NCBI GenBank assembly: GCA_024636835.1
Contig: JAGXGH010000090.1
Location: forward strand, 1 to 64,000
DNA: 64,000 bases
Source: Verrucomicrobiales bacterium
GTDB lineage: Bacteria; Verrucomicrobiota; Verrucomicrobiia; Verrucomicrobiales; SLCJ01
Direction of reading: 5' to 3'
In this document: piece by piece, positions 55,322-63,536 of the stretch
How positions within the stretch are numbered: the stretch's first letter is position 1
Layout of the letters: each line of letters starts with the position of its first letter
Program-made: the position numbers and the translations under genes
Notes under the pieces: generated by a model
Database searches by the model: none
Told to the model about the DNA's origin: nothing
What the model saw: the letters and a program-made list of their open reading frames with translations, nothing else

Positions 55322-58119
55322 CACTTCAACTTCTCAGCCGTCCAATAACATGGATGCTGATGCAGCCAACGTAACGCTTGCCTGGTCTTTTCATCATCGA
55401 TGCTGTCGATCCATTCCTCCATCGCATCGGGATCGACCACTGCCCATTTTCGCAAACACCCAAATGTCCGGTCACCGAGGCTATCATCCGAGTTTGTATC
55501 CGACTCGCCACCAGCCCACCCCTTCAACACTTCAGAGGGATCATCACCGTGTTCGCGCAGCAATGATTCGGCACCGATCCGCGCGGCCAGGCCAACATCG
55601 TAGCTCTCCAACTCTTCCAGAAAATCACTCACATGATCCCTGTAGAACGTTTTCTCTCTTCCACGCTTCAACACATATTCTCCGAGCGCGACCGCAGTCG
55701 CTTTCCTTCCATAACCGCTAATAGATCCTTCTAGCAATTCTCCAAACTGCCAATCCAGATTTTTCTGATCGTCTCCGTAGCGAGTGAGAATAAACTCGAC
55801 AGTTTCCGCCGATTCCGGAAACCGTCCAAGTATCACCTCGATCAGATCTAAGGGAGCCTCCTCTTTTTTCTCCAGTTTATCGGCCAGCATATCAAACAAG
55901 TTTTCAGCGGATAATTCAAAGAGCTTGTCGACTTCCATAAGGAAGTCAGGGTCCTGGGATTTCCATATTTCGTCGATTCTAGAATCCTTCCCGCCTGGAC
56001 GTTCCAGCCTACGAGGCCAAATCGAATATTTGGGCATCTTTGGCATCTCAGGCTCCTCGTATTCCCGATACGGATCGATTTGAAAATTCCACCATAGGTT
56101 GTAGCACCAGACAGAGAATGCTTCACCGAACGACCTCAATTTCACTGGGACGGACGGATCATCCCCTCTTTCTAGAAACGTTCTGAGGCGGTAGACCCAA
56201 TCGCCCCAAAAGTATGAGCGAATCCCGTCGTCTAGAACCTTTGGCGAGAACATTGGTTCCTCATTCCAGCCATTGATGTAAATACTATCGACCGAACGTG
56301 GAGCCTCGGCATAAGCAAACTTCAATGCGGCAAACAAATCACGTTCTGCCCATAGCTGCATAACATTCTGCCACACATCCACCGTCTGGAGACCACAGTG
56401 TTCCGCATAATATACCAACAGCGGACCGAAGTGACTCACTTCGACCAGTTTCATCATCTCATAAAACTTCCTTCGCCGTTCATCACGTTCCGGCTCGGAT
56501 AAAAACCAATCAATCCACAACTTCTCCTTCACCAAACTATCCGGCAAAGTCGCGATCCATTCCGCTTCCGACTTCAACCGCTCTGAACCCATCGCGTTGT
56601 AATCCATCCTACCTTGTGGGTGCTTAGCCATCCACTGCAAGGCGGCGGAAACCTCAGCATCATCAAAGGCCTTTGCCCATGCTTCCATCTTCTCCGGTTC
56701 CGTGGCCGCCCATTTCCGCAGACATCCGAATGTCCTACCATCCATGGACTCCGTCTGTGGGTCTGCTTGCCCGCTCCATACCTCGATCAGCTGTTCTTTT
56801 GATCGAAACTTAGCACGATGAGCCAACAACCAATCGACACCGAAACGCGCCGCCTCACCGCAATCGATGTCGCCGTAGAACTCCATCACCACAAGCATAC
56901 CCTCGGAGTGAAGTTGCCCTGCTCTCCCGAATTCTAAAATAAGACTCCGTCCAATGTTCACATGACTAGGGGTTTCACAGTATCCCATTAGATTTCGAAA
57001 TGCTTCGCTAAGCTCGTAGTCATTATCGAGTTCAATCACAAATTTCAGTGCGGCTTCGGGATTCTGCTCAAACCAATAACGCACTAAATCCAAGTCATAT
57101 CGCTCCAAACCTCGACGACGGCTCCACTCATCAAAGACAGCAGACCTCAAGCGCTTATCAAGGCAACCAAACCCGACTAAAAGTTCGTCCGTTCCAGAAC
57201 CGTCATCGTTTAGCAATTCGTCGACTTGCTTACCCTTGAGCCAATCAAAAAACGCTTTCGGCGCACACCTTGCCCAAGTTTCGGCATCGCAGTAATCTTC
57301 AGACACCGCCTTCGCCACTTCGTTCGGATGATCACGCACCCGCTCTCGTAGAGCAAGTCGCATCACCGCCCAATGATGTCCGCTGGACTCCTCGGTGAAG
57401 AGTGTCGAGAACAGCGCTTCGTCACGCGATTTAACTTTCTCCAGTAACGACCAATCCATCACCGGCTCGTCGGCGATGGCATCTTCCTTCGGCAGCAACC
57501 AAGCTTTGATTGCCGCATTCGGAGCGTCGCTCCCCGTCATTTCCTTGAACTCCTCGGGCGTCATAGACATCCACCAGCGAGTGAAGTAGATCTTCGCCCA
57601 TTCGAATCGCTCATCGCTCGATAGTCCCGCCTTATTTAGCCCAGCCAAAAAGGCATCCAAGTCTCGGTGTTCCACCCAAAATGGCATCGTCGCCAGAGCC
57701 TCGCGATCCGATGGACCTATCATTGGCTCATTCCAGCTATTAAAAAAATGTCGTGAACACGCAGTCTTGAAATATGGCCAAATGAACTTCCATGCCATCT
57801 CCGGATCACGCTCAGCGAAAATCTCTAGAATATCGCGGAAGTAGTATTGAACCGTCATTTGCCGATCATCCAATTCACCAAGCAGATTGAACGCAGTCTC
57901 AAACTTCTCGATAGGAATCGCCGTGAAATAGCCACGGACTAGCTCTTTTCGGAGTTGGTCTTCCGGCTCATTCAAGATCGCCGTTACAACCACCTTCGGA
58001 TCGTCCGAAAGCAGATCCTCCAATGACGGTGTATACCACCATGAACCGGGGCTACGATCAGGCTCGGCGGCGCTCGAAAGCGCCACACAGGTTAGTAGAA
58101 CAAATAAACAACGGATCAT
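55321..58119 (-). CDS. Large exported helical protein with an internal duplication
   Basis: 932 residues with a signal peptide (MIRCLFVLLTCVALSSA) and a Trp-, Asp- and Glu-rich helical body that I cannot place in a family. Two halves are related: GRTFGCLRKWAATEPEKMEAW (461) and DRTFGCLRKWAVVDPDAMEEW (883), FNSWNEPM (126) and INGWNEEPM (615), FAERDPEMAWKF (101) and WAERDLFAALKF (590). The repeated blocks suggest a helical-repeat solenoid made by duplication. It is followed 30 bases upstream by the DUF2330 gene on the same strand, so they are probably co-transcribed. Confidence 0.78.
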   Translation of the reverse strand: MIRCLFVLLTCVALSSAAEPDRSPGSWWYTPSLEDLLSDDPKVVVTAILNEPEDQLRKELVRGYFTAIPIEKFETAFNLLGELDDRQMTVQYYFRDILEIFAERDPEMAWKFIWPYFKTACSRHFFNSWNEPMIGPSDREALATMPFWVEHRDLDAFLAGLNKAGLSSDERFEWAKIYFTRWWMSMTPEEFKEMTGSDAPNAAIKAWLLPKEDAIADEPVMDWSLLEKVKSRDEALFSTLFTEESSGHHWAVMRLALRERVRDHPNEVAKAVSEDYCDAETWARCAPKAFFDWLKGKQVDELLNDDGSGTDELLVGFGCLDKRLRSAVFDEWSRRRGLERYDLDLVRYWFEQNPEAALKFVIELDNDYELSEAFRNLMGYCETPSHVNIGRSLILEFGRAGQLHSEGMLVVMEFYGDIDCGEAARFGVDWLLAHRAKFRSKEQLIEVWSGQADPQTESMDGRTFGCLRKWAATEPEKMEAWAKAFDDAEVSAALQWMAKHPQGRMDYNAMGSERLKSEAEWIATLPDSLVKEKLWIDWFLSEPERDERRRKFYEMMKLVEVSHFGPLLVYYAEHCGLQTVDVWQNVMQLWAERDLFAALKFAYAEAPRSVDSIYINGWNEEPMFSPKVLDDGIRSYFWGDWVYRLRTFLERGDDPSVPVKLRSFGEAFSVWCYNLWWNFQIDPYREYEEPEMPKMPKYSIWPRRLERPGGKDSRIDEIWKSQDPDFLMEVDKLFELSAENLFDMLADKLEKKEEAPLDLIEVILGRFPESAETVEFILTRYGDDQKNLDWQFGELLEGSISGYGRKATAVALGEYVLKRGREKTFYRDHVSDFLEELESYDVGLAARIGAESLLREHGDDPSEVLKGWAGGESDTNSDDSLGDRTFGCLRKWAVVDPDAMEEWIDSIDDEKTRQALRWLHQHPCYWTAEKLK

Positions 58120-58149
58120 CAGATTTATCGAACGATTGAAACGATACGT

Positions 58150-59139
58150 TTATTCACTCTCCATGATGAAAAACACATCGCTCTTCCAGTCCTTGATTTT
58201 CGTTCGTTGATTGAGGGCTGGAGAACGCAGGACACTGAGGTGCCAGTCCTTCACTCCGCTGACCGATTTTTCCTGGCTGTTATTCAGAACTGATTTGAGC
58301 GATTTTGGCATGTTGGATTTTTCGACCAAGACGTTATCTTGAAACCCTCGACGTTGAAATTTTCCATCAATCTCTTCAGGTCTATCCGCACCGACGTTGT
58401 GATAGATGCCGACATTCTTTTCGAGGTCGATCTTCTGTTTAGTGAGAAGCCAAACGTTCAATGCAAACTCTCCCTGCCGAGATGAAAACTTCAGCGGGTA
58501 GTAAGGTGCTGGCGTGGCAAATGACACCTGAAGAGGTTTCAGCATCCCGCTGCCGCCAACCGACTTCCCGCCAGCAGGTGGCGTGACTTTGACACAAAGA
58601 AACGTGAATCCATTCTCGACAAAATACCGCATGTGGTCTGCATCTTCTTGAGGGAACCCGTTGGCTTCGAGCCATTTGTTGAGTCCGTTCAATGCATCCA
58701 TCCCCTTTGCTCGAACAGGTTGGATATCGTATGGCCCGACCTCCACTCGCTCGCCGAGTTCGATGCCCTCGGGTATAACATTTGCGCTTAATGAATCTAC
58801 CCCGCGACTCTCTTTCGTTGGCGGCGGAACGACTCGAGGGTTCCCCCAAGCAAACACATCCTCGAACAACCTTTCATCCGCCAGCGCGTAATGGTCGGGT
58901 TCGTTGGGCACGGTGATGATCCATGCAAAATACGGCGGAAGATCACCACCCGACTTTTCGGCTTCGACGTGGTAGTTGATACGCAACACCAACTCCTCCC
59001 GCCCGTCGGCATGGATAACCACCGCCTCTTGCGCGCTCTGCCCTATCGTCCCTTTATATTGCGCAGGTAACATGCAGCAAGCCACGGCGAAAGCTGCGAA
59101 CAAGGATAAGCCACTCAACGCACCAATTACTGTCTTCAT
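58150..59139 (-). CDS. DUF2330 domain exported protein
   Basis: 329 residues from the ATG at 59139 with a signal peptide (MKTVIGALSGLSLFAAFAVA). The next residues CCMLPAQYKGTIGQSAQEAVV and EELVLRINYHVE...FAWIITVPNEPDHYALADERLFED match DUF2330, a family of exported, beta-rich proteins of unknown function in which this Cys pair and QSAQEA motif are conserved. It is followed after 30 bases by the 932-residue exported protein and probably forms a surface pair with it. Confidence 0.9.
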   Translation of the reverse strand: MKTVIGALSGLSLFAAFAVACCMLPAQYKGTIGQSAQEAVVIHADGREELVLRINYHVEAEKSGGDLPPYFAWIITVPNEPDHYALADERLFEDVFAWGNPRVVPPPTKESRGVDSLSANVIPEGIELGERVEVGPYDIQPVRAKGMDALNGLNKWLEANGFPQEDADHMRYFVENGFTFLCVKVTPPAGGKSVGGSGMLKPLQVSFATPAPYYPLKFSSRQGEFALNVWLLTKQKIDLEKNVGIYHNVGADRPEEIDGKFQRRGFQDNVLVEKSNMPKSLKSVLNNSQEKSVSGVKDWHLSVLRSPALNQRTKIKDWKSDVFFIMESE

Positions 59140-59271
59140 ACTTGGCATGCTATTTTAAACACGCCGTAAACAAAAGCTCAATAATGTCCGAGGCGGTTCG
59201 ATTGACATCACCCGACGGATAGAGGATCAGTTTCGTCATCGGTGATAAATTGTTGCCGCAGATCTTCCGAC

Positions 59272-59940
59272 ATGACTCCTCTCGCGTCTGGCGACGCCGC
59301 CTCCAACGGTGAGCCTATTCCCGTCGACCTTACTGAATCCATCATAGACCAGCTCGCTGAAAATGGCTGGTGTATGATTGATGACGCACTGCCACGTCCA
59401 GCTCTCGATGCGCTATTACTGGAATGCGAATCGCTCTGGCAAGACGGCGAGTTCGAGCGCGCCGGGGTGGGGCGAGGTGACGATCTGAAAATCCGCGAAG
59501 CCATACGCACCGATCGCGTGCTGTGGCTAGATCCGAAGGCCACTCCTGAGGCAACTTCTGTGTATCACCGCTATCTCGAGAACCTGCAAAATTCTCTGAA
59601 CCGAGCACTCTACCTGGGCTTGGATTTCTGGGAAGGGCATTTTGCGATCTACCCCGAGGGCGCCTTCTACAAAGTCCACATCGACCAACACAAAGGCACT
59701 GCGGCCCGGCAGATCACGACCATCCTCTACCTCAACGACGGTTGGCAGGACGCGCATGGCGGACATCTCCGTCTCTACCTCGACGAATCGCGCGAGCAGT
59801 ATGTCGATATCGCTCCTGAGATGGGGCGCCTAGTCGTGTTCCTCGCCGGAAAATTCTGGCACGAAGTGCTCCCCGCAAATCGCGAGCGCAAGAGCATCAC
59901 AGGATGGTTCCGTCGCGGCGAGACACCAATCCCTCTTTAG
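59272..59940 (+). CDS. 2-oxoglutarate/Fe(II)-dependent oxygenase (prolyl-hydroxylase-like)
   Basis: 222 residues with the ATG at 59272 (a GTG at 59242 is an alternative). The iron ligands are HxD in YKVHIDQHKG and the distal His in FWHEVLPA, and the 2-oxoglutarate-binding Arg follows in RKSITGWFR, all in the order of P4Hc-type oxygenases. The substrate is unknown; stand-alone bacterial members hydroxylate proline or other side chains of proteins. It is divergent from the DUF2330 gene and followed by a membrane protein gene 40 bases later. Confidence 0.88.
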   Translation: MTPLASGDAASNGEPIPVDLTESIIDQLAENGWCMIDDALPRPALDALLLECESLWQDGEFERAGVGRGDDLKIREAIRTDRVLWLDPKATPEATSVYHRYLENLQNSLNRALYLGLDFWEGHFAIYPEGAFYKVHIDQHKGTAARQITTILYLNDGWQDAHGGHLRLYLDESREQYVDIAPEMGRLVVFLAGKFWHEVLPANRERKSITGWFRRGETPIPL

Positions 59941-59980
59941 TGATTGTCAGTTTGTAAGCTGTCCTACAAGATCTTCAGCT

Positions 59981-60565
59981 ATGCGATTCCCTCTGATTCT
60001 TCTAGGCCTATACCTCGCCGTTTTCGGAATCTGCGCGATCGAGCCCTATGAACGCAGCGTGTGGTTGGCAGAGAACGCACCAATCTGGATTATCGTTGGA
60101 CTCATCATTTGGGCGTCACGTTATCATCGCTTCTCAAACCTCGCCTACGCACTGATGTTTATCTTACCGGTGCTTCATACCATTGGTGGGCATTATACCT
60201 TTGAACGAGTGCCCTTCGATTGGTTCACTAACGCTTTTGGGTTTGAGCGAAACCACTACGATCGCATCGCTCATTTCACGGTGGGATTTTTCGCCTATCC
60301 GATGGCCGAGATTGCGGCCGCAAAACAGCTCATCAAACCACGTTGGCTACTGCTCACGCTAGCAGTCACGGTCATTCTTGCGATCGCCGGAGCCTATGAG
60401 ATTTTCGAGTGGCTCTTTGCAATCCTCGTCAACCCTGAGGCTGGGCATGCGTTTCTCGGTTCGCAGGGCGATGTTTGGGATGCGCAGAAGGACATGCTAG
60501 CCGACACGCTCGGTGCGATCTTCGCGATCATTCTCTTTGCATTCTTCAGCAAACGGAAACCTTAA
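59981..60565 (+). CDS. yjdF: YjdF-like (DUF2238) membrane protein
   Basis: 194 residues with five or six transmembrane helices and the conserved segments LHTIGGHYTFERVPFDWF and ERNHYDRIAHFTVGFF, which define the DUF2238/YjdF group; GSQGDVWDAQKDMLADTLGA near the C-terminus is also typical. Function unknown. It lies between the oxygenase and the alcohol dehydrogenase on the same strand and may share a transcript with either. Confidence 0.88.
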   Translation: MRFPLILLGLYLAVFGICAIEPYERSVWLAENAPIWIIVGLIIWASRYHRFSNLAYALMFILPVLHTIGGHYTFERVPFDWFTNAFGFERNHYDRIAHFTVGFFAYPMAEIAAAKQLIKPRWLLLTLAVTVILAIAGAYEIFEWLFAILVNPEAGHAFLGSQGDVWDAQKDMLADTLGAIFAIILFAFFSKRKP

Positions 60566-60584
60566 CGACATCGAGGATCGTTAA
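60562..60584. promoter_or_regulatory. Inverted repeat before the alcohol dehydrogenase gene
   Basis: TTAACGA-N9-TCGTTAA is a perfect 7-bp dyad that begins at the end of the yjdF-like gene and ends eight bases before the ATG at 60593. It could be an operator or a weak attenuator. Confidence 0.3.
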
Positions 60585-60592
60585 CGGTGTAT

Positions 60593-61600
60593 ATGAATCT
60601 CCACACATTTGCTGCCACCAGCATTGGCGCAAACCTTGAGCCTAAATCCATCGAAGTCGAACCAAACGGAACTACTGACATTGTCATCAAAGTCACTCAT
60701 TGCGGGATTTGTCACAGCGACCTGCACATGATCGATAACGACTGGGGGATGTCGAACTACCCATTGGTTCCAGGTCACGAAGTCGTCGGCGAAGTGGTTG
60801 AGCTCGGATCACAGATCAAACACCTCAAGAAAGGACAACGCGTCGGAGTCGGCTGGCAGCGCTCGGCATGTCTCCAGTGCGATGACTGTCTGAATGGCAA
60901 CGAAAACCTCTGCGATGAGAACCAATCAACGATTGGCAACGGCTACGGTGGGTTTGCGGATCATCTGATCATTGATGGACGCTTCGCTTTCGCTCTGCCG
61001 GACGGTGTCGAATCAAAACACGCCGGGCCTTTGATGTGTGGAGGTATTACGGTTTACTCCGCTCTCCGTCACGCGGGAATGACCAGTGGGCAACGTATCG
61101 GCGTGATTGGTATCGGTGGTCTAGGCCATATGGCGGTGAAGTTTGCCAGCCAGCTCGGAAATGAAGTCGTCGCGTTCACAACCAGCGCCGACAAGTTCGA
61201 CGAAGCCGCCAGCTATGGCGCGAGTGAAGCCGTCAACGTGAAGGAGGAGAATGCCTTCGAGAAGCTACAGCGCAAGCCCCTCGATATCATTATCAGCACC
61301 GTTCCAGCGTCGATTGATGCGAACGCTTACGTCAATTTGCTGGCATCCGACGGGACATTGACCTTCGTCGGCGTTCCAGAAAAACCCTTGGAAATCGAAC
61401 TCTTCCCGCTGCTCATGAAGCGCCGTCGAATCATGGCAAGCCCGATCGGAGGTCGGGGAATCATGCGCGACATGCTAAAAGTCTGTGACACCCACGGAGT
61501 GCGACCAGTCATCGAGGAGTTCGCTATGAAGGACGTCAATACGGCCATGAAGAAGGTGCGCGATGGATCAGTGCGCTACCGGGCTGTATTGAAGAATTAA
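60593..61600 (+). CDS. Zinc-dependent alcohol/aldehyde dehydrogenase (YahK/CAD type)
   Basis: 335 residues from the ATG at 60593 (a GTG at 60587 is less likely). The zinc-binding GHE motif PLVPGHEVVGEV, catalytic Cys/His in HCGICHSDLH, structural-zinc Cys cluster CLQCDDCLNGNENLC and the nucleotide motif GIGGLGHMAVKFA mark the medium-chain NADP(H)-dependent aldehyde reductases of the CAD/YahK group. It reduces a range of aldehydes. The gene is upstream of a terminator and convergent with the ene-reductase, and both could handle reactive carbonyls. Confidence 0.93.
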   Translation: MNLHTFAATSIGANLEPKSIEVEPNGTTDIVIKVTHCGICHSDLHMIDNDWGMSNYPLVPGHEVVGEVVELGSQIKHLKKGQRVGVGWQRSACLQCDDCLNGNENLCDENQSTIGNGYGGFADHLIIDGRFAFALPDGVESKHAGPLMCGGITVYSALRHAGMTSGQRIGVIGIGGLGHMAVKFASQLGNEVVAFTTSADKFDEAASYGASEAVNVKEENAFEKLQRKPLDIIISTVPASIDANAYVNLLASDGTLTFVGVPEKPLEIELFPLLMKRRRIMASPIGGRGIMRDMLKVCDTHGVRPVIEEFAMKDVNTAMKKVRDGSVRYRAVLKN

Positions 61601-61628
61601 CCGTCTCCCCAAGACACTACCGCTACTG

Positions 61629-61727
61629 ACACCAAATCTTGGTATTGATGTGACGCGCGCGGTCTCCGATTCGCTTGATCGAGAGCTGCTTGTGCACGGC
61701 GAGTAGTTATATTTTTTTAAGCGGTAT
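61629..61727 (-). repeat. Dispersed element, copy C
   Basis: Reverse orientation of copies A and B: on the plus strand it begins ACACCAAATCTTGGTATTGA and ends GCGGTAT; 99 bases. The core reads GAGCTGCTTGTGCACGGCGA then GTAGTTATATTTTTTT. It lies just past the alcohol dehydrogenase stop, before its terminator. Confidence 0.85.
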
Positions 61728-61768
61728 GACTGAAAGGACGCATTGGACGTCAAATAAACTCCACATAG

Positions 61769-61804
61769 AATGTGAGTCATCAGACTTCTGATGACTCACA
61801 TTTT
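61769..61804 (+). terminator. Rho-independent terminator of the alcohol dehydrogenase gene
   Basis: A perfect 16-bp stem AATGTGAGTCATCAGA with its complement (61787-61802), loop CT and a T-run, in the convergent spacer before the ene-reductase stop. Confidence 0.88.
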
Positions 61805-61809
61805 CACCC

Positions 61810-62871
61810 TCAATCGTTTAGAGTCGGATAATCAACGTATCCCTTTGGCCCTTCACCATAGAAGGTGTCCGAATCAGGTTCGTTCAACTCTGCATCCGCG
61901 GCAAAACGCGCTGGAAGGTCTGGGTTCGCGATGAACTGCTGCCCCCACGCAGCAGCGGCGGCTTCGCCTTTTCCAATTAATTCTTCGGCTTCAGCGACAG
62001 TCAGCTGCTGGTTAATGATGATGTTTGGGCCAAATATCTCGCGCATCTTTGGCGCTAGACGCGGCTCAGCAGTACCCTCACGCAGGAAGAGAAACGCGAT
62101 GCCGCGTTTCTTTGCCTGCTCAGCAACGTAGCTAAAGGTCGCTTCCAGGTTTGAATCGCCCATGTCGTGAGCGTCGCCACGCGGTGCGAGATGCAGACCA
62201 ACACGATCCGCACCCCAAACATCTACCGCAGCGTCCACCGCTTCGAACATGAGTCGTGCGCGGTTTTCAATGGCTCCGCCGTATTCGTCGGTGCGATGAT
62301 TCGTCGAGTCCTGCAGAAACTGATCCAATAGATAGCCATTCGCACCATGGAGCTCAACGCCGTCAAACCCGGCACGCTTTGCGTTCTCAGCACCACGACG
62401 ATAGTCGGCAACGATTCCTGGAATTTCATCCATTCGGAGCTCACGAGGTGTCACGAACGACTTCATCGGCCTGATCAAGCTGACGTGACCATCAGCTGCG
62501 ATAGGGCTTGGAGCCACCGGGAGCTCGCCATCGAGATAGATCGGGTCGGAAATGCGCCCGACGTGCCAAAGTTGGAGGATAATCTGCCCACCAGCGGCAT
62601 GAACCGCATCGGTGATCAACTTCCACCCTTCGACCTGCTCTTCCGACCAGATCCCCGGAGTACCCGGATAGCCTACCCCTTGGGGTGAGATTGAAGTCGC
62701 TTCTGTGAGGATCAATCCAGCAGAGGCACGTTGTGTGTAATACTCGGCCATCATCGCATTGGGAATCCGCTCGTCGCCTGCTCTGCAACGGGTGAGCGGT
62801 GCCATGATGATTCGATTCGGGAGATCCCATGCGCCGAGACGCACAGGTTTGAGAAGTTGTTCTGCTTTCAT
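61810..62871 (-). CDS. Old-yellow-enzyme-type ene-reductase (NemA-like)
   Basis: 353 residues of the FMN-dependent OYE fold: LLKPVRLGAWDLPNRIIMAPLTR, the active-site LHGANGYLLDQFLQDSTNHRTDEYGG and the phosphate-binding GWGQQF-like end (here AWGQQFIANPDLP). OYE enzymes reduce activated alkenes, quinones, nitro compounds and other electrophiles with NAD(P)H. The catalytic Tyr and substrate-binding His-Asn pair of OYEs appear replaced or shifted (HGAN present). It is divergent from an ArsR-type regulator that probably controls it. Confidence 0.92.
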   Translation of the reverse strand: MKAEQLLKPVRLGAWDLPNRIIMAPLTRCRAGDERIPNAMMAEYYTQRASAGLILTEATSISPQGVGYPGTPGIWSEEQVEGWKLITDAVHAAGGQIILQLWHVGRISDPIYLDGELPVAPSPIAADGHVSLIRPMKSFVTPRELRMDEIPGIVADYRRGAENAKRAGFDGVELHGANGYLLDQFLQDSTNHRTDEYGGAIENRARLMFEAVDAAVDVWGADRVGLHLAPRGDAHDMGDSNLEATFSYVAEQAKKRGIAFLFLREGTAEPRLAPKMREIFGPNIIINQQLTVAEAEELIGKGEAAAAAWGQQFIANPDLPARFAADAELNEPDSDTFYGEGPKGYVDYPTLND

Positions 62872-62942
62872 AATGTTGATCCGTTATTTTGCGCTAAGCC
62901 CTCTGTAAATCGTCACTGGACGATTGTTGTGGCAGGTGGTAT

Positions 62943-62962
62943 AGTTTGATTAACATCAAACT
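62943..62962. promoter_or_regulatory. Candidate operator between the ene-reductase and arsR-type genes
   Basis: AGTTTGATTAACATCAAACT is a 20-bp perfect dyad (8-bp arms, 4-base centre) in the divergent spacer. A second TTTGATGAAAATCGAAC stretch (62993-63010) close to the arsR start repeats the half-site in imperfect form. Confidence 0.6.
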
Positions 62963-63020
62963 AAGGACGAATCTTGCACTACGCAAGCCATCGTTTGATG
63001 AAAATCGAACAATAGGATTC

Positions 63021-63329
63021 ATGGCACCGAAGCGATACGAGCATCCCGAACTGGCAGACGTCCCGCTGGCAAAAGCTTTGGCGGCACTCTCTGATCCGTG
63101 TCGGGTGGCCATTGTTCGGCGCTTGCTCGATGCCGAACGCGAACTGGCCTGCCACGAATTTGAGCTTACGCAAAGCAAAGGAACCGTCTCCCATCACTTC
63201 CGAACACTGCGCGAAGGCGGATTTATCCTCACCAAAGTCTCGGGCACCGAATGCCTTAACCGACTTCGTTTGGAAGAGTTCAACGCAAGGTTCCCCGGGC
63301 TTTTGGATTTAGTTATCGCTGAAAAGTAA
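63021..63329 (+). CDS. ArsR-family transcriptional regulator
   Basis: 102 residues from the ATG at 63021; the upstream frame to 62946 runs through the operator and is rejected. A winged helix (LAALSDPCRVAIVRRLLDAERELACHEFELTQSKGTVSHHFRTLREGGFILTK) is complete. Cysteines at DPCR, ACHE and ECLN could act as thiol sensors; the canonical CVC metal site is absent, so an electrophile or redox sensor fits better than arsenic. It is divergent from the ene-reductase gene across a clear dyad and probably represses it. Confidence 0.85.
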   Translation: MAPKRYEHPELADVPLAKALAALSDPCRVAIVRRLLDAERELACHEFELTQSKGTVSHHFRTLREGGFILTKVSGTECLNRLRLEEFNARFPGLLDLVIAEK

Positions 63330-63351
63330 AACTCTGCGCTCTGTCCCTCTT

Positions 63352-63455
63352 ATGCCAAATCTTGGTATTGATCTGACGCAAGTCGGCGTCGTGTTGGTTA
63401 ACACGTGAGCCGCTGGTGCGCGGTGAATAGTCATTTTTTTATTCGGAATCGGTAT
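63352..63455 (-). repeat. Dispersed element, copy D
   Basis: Plus-strand start ATGCCAAATCTTGGTATTGA and end TCGGTAT; 104 bases. Read on the minus strand it contains AATGACTATTCACCGCGCAC, matching the core of copies A and B. It follows the arsR-type gene. It has one substitution in the palindrome arm (ATGCC in place of ATACC). Confidence 0.85.
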
Positions 63456-63536
63456 CCCCTGCACCCCGTCTAAATCAGCATCAAATTTAATCCTCGACAA
63501 GTATGGAGTGAAAGGGTTTTTGAGTATATCTAGCCA

